Shown piece after piece: positions 5,706 through 6,013 of a DNA stretch of 6,013 bases. Within the stretch, counting starts at the first letter, position 1; each line of letters starts with the position of its first letter. The notes under the pieces were generated by a model. The model was given only the letters and a program-made list of their open reading frames with translations, had not been told where the DNA came from and ran no database searches. This DNA is from Labilithrix luteola (GTDB lineage Bacteria > Myxococcota_A > Polyangia > Polyangiales > Polyangiaceae): positions 1 through 6,013 of the forward strand of contig JAMFST010001314.1 of assembly GCA_026225435.1 (NCBI GenBank), given 5' to 3'. A program made the translations under genes and the position numbers.

Positions 5706-6013
5706 CTACGTGCGATCGAAGACGAGCAGCGTCGAGGTCGCCGTCGCGTAGATCTTGCCGCTGGCGTCGATGAGCTTCGCCTCGGCGAAGGCCGCGCGAC
5801 GGCCGATGGACACGACGACCCCTTCGGCGCGCATCGGGCCGGTGTCGGCGAGGATCGCCTTGAGGTACGACACGCGCAGGTCGAGCGTGGTGTACGCCTG
5901 CGTGGCCGACAGCCGGGTGTGCACCGCGCAGCCGCAGGCCGAGTCGAGCAGCGCCGCCGCGTAGCCACCGTGGACCGTGCCGATGGGGTTGTAGGCGTGC
6001 TCCCCCGGCGTAC
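5706..6013 (-). CDS. PaaI-like hotdog-fold thioesterase (5' partial)
   Basis: The frame ends at TAG (complement of 5706-5708) and stays open to the right edge, giving about 101 C-terminal residues of what is usually a 130-160 residue protein. A GTG at 5924 would cut off the active-site helix, so it is not the start. Read from the edge, the protein has N-P-I-G-T-V-H-G-G-Y-A-A-A-L-L-D-S-A-C-G. This is the PaaI-type signature: the HGG turn followed by the hotdog helix with its catalytic Asp (L-L-D). Then come the beta strands of the hotdog sheet ('TTLDLRVSYLKAI', 'GRRAAFAEAKLID', 'IYATATSTLLVF'). The family hydrolyses acyl-CoA thioesters in the cytoplasm, often aromatic or medium-chain ones. The substrate here is unknown. 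It converges on the phosphatase gene with a 21-base gap that holds half of the hairpin described separately. Confidence 0.87.
   Translation of the reverse strand, partial: TPGEHAYNPIGTVHGGYAAALLDSACGCAVHTRLSATQAYTTLDLRVSYLKAILADTGPMRAEGVVVSIGRRAAFAEAKLIDASGKIYATATSTLLVFDRT

Overview
The window is GC-rich throughout, with dense coding and a strong preference for G or C at third codon positions. It carries a serine-rich lipoprotein haloperoxidase and a lipoprotein phosphatase beside ordinary metabolic genes. Together these suggest a chromosome from a Gram-negative, high-GC bacterium with many lipoproteins. A myxobacterium (Myxococcota, Polyangiales-like) is my best guess, but it is an inference from style and not from a marker gene.

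Layout, left to right. (1) Two plus-strand nucleotidyltransferases of the DNA polymerase beta superfamily (RlaP / COG3541-like) lie in tandem. The first runs off the left edge, and its stop codon overlaps a GTG start of the second, so they form an operon. (2) A 246-base non-coding stretch holds a short AT-rich patch and a series of small inverted repeats. (3) A plus-strand gene encodes an exported lipoprotein of the vanadium haloperoxidase / PAP2 superfamily with every vanadate-pocket residue present. (4) Six bases further on, and converging, is a minus-strand 12-TM major facilitator transporter. (5) Thirty bases from the transporter start, and divergent, is a plus-strand probable lipoprotein with a complete Cys-X5-Arg tyrosine phosphatase site (Y_phosphatase3-like). 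(6) Converging on it is the 3' part of a minus-strand PaaI-like hotdog thioesterase that runs off the right edge. A hairpin spans the junction.

How the genes relate. Only the nucleotidyltransferase pair looks functionally linked. They are diverged members of one superfamily in one transcription unit, which suggests partner enzymes, perhaps in RNA repair or end modification as proposed for RlaP. The haloperoxidase and the phosphatase both act outside the cytoplasm if their lipoprotein signals work. They are separate units and I see no shared pathway. The transporter and phosphatase may share a very compact divergent control region. I see no RNA gene, insertion sequence, CRISPR array or phage feature. 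Nothing here proves a new system. The tandem nucleotidyltransferases and the structured leader before the haloperoxidase are the parts most worth following up.
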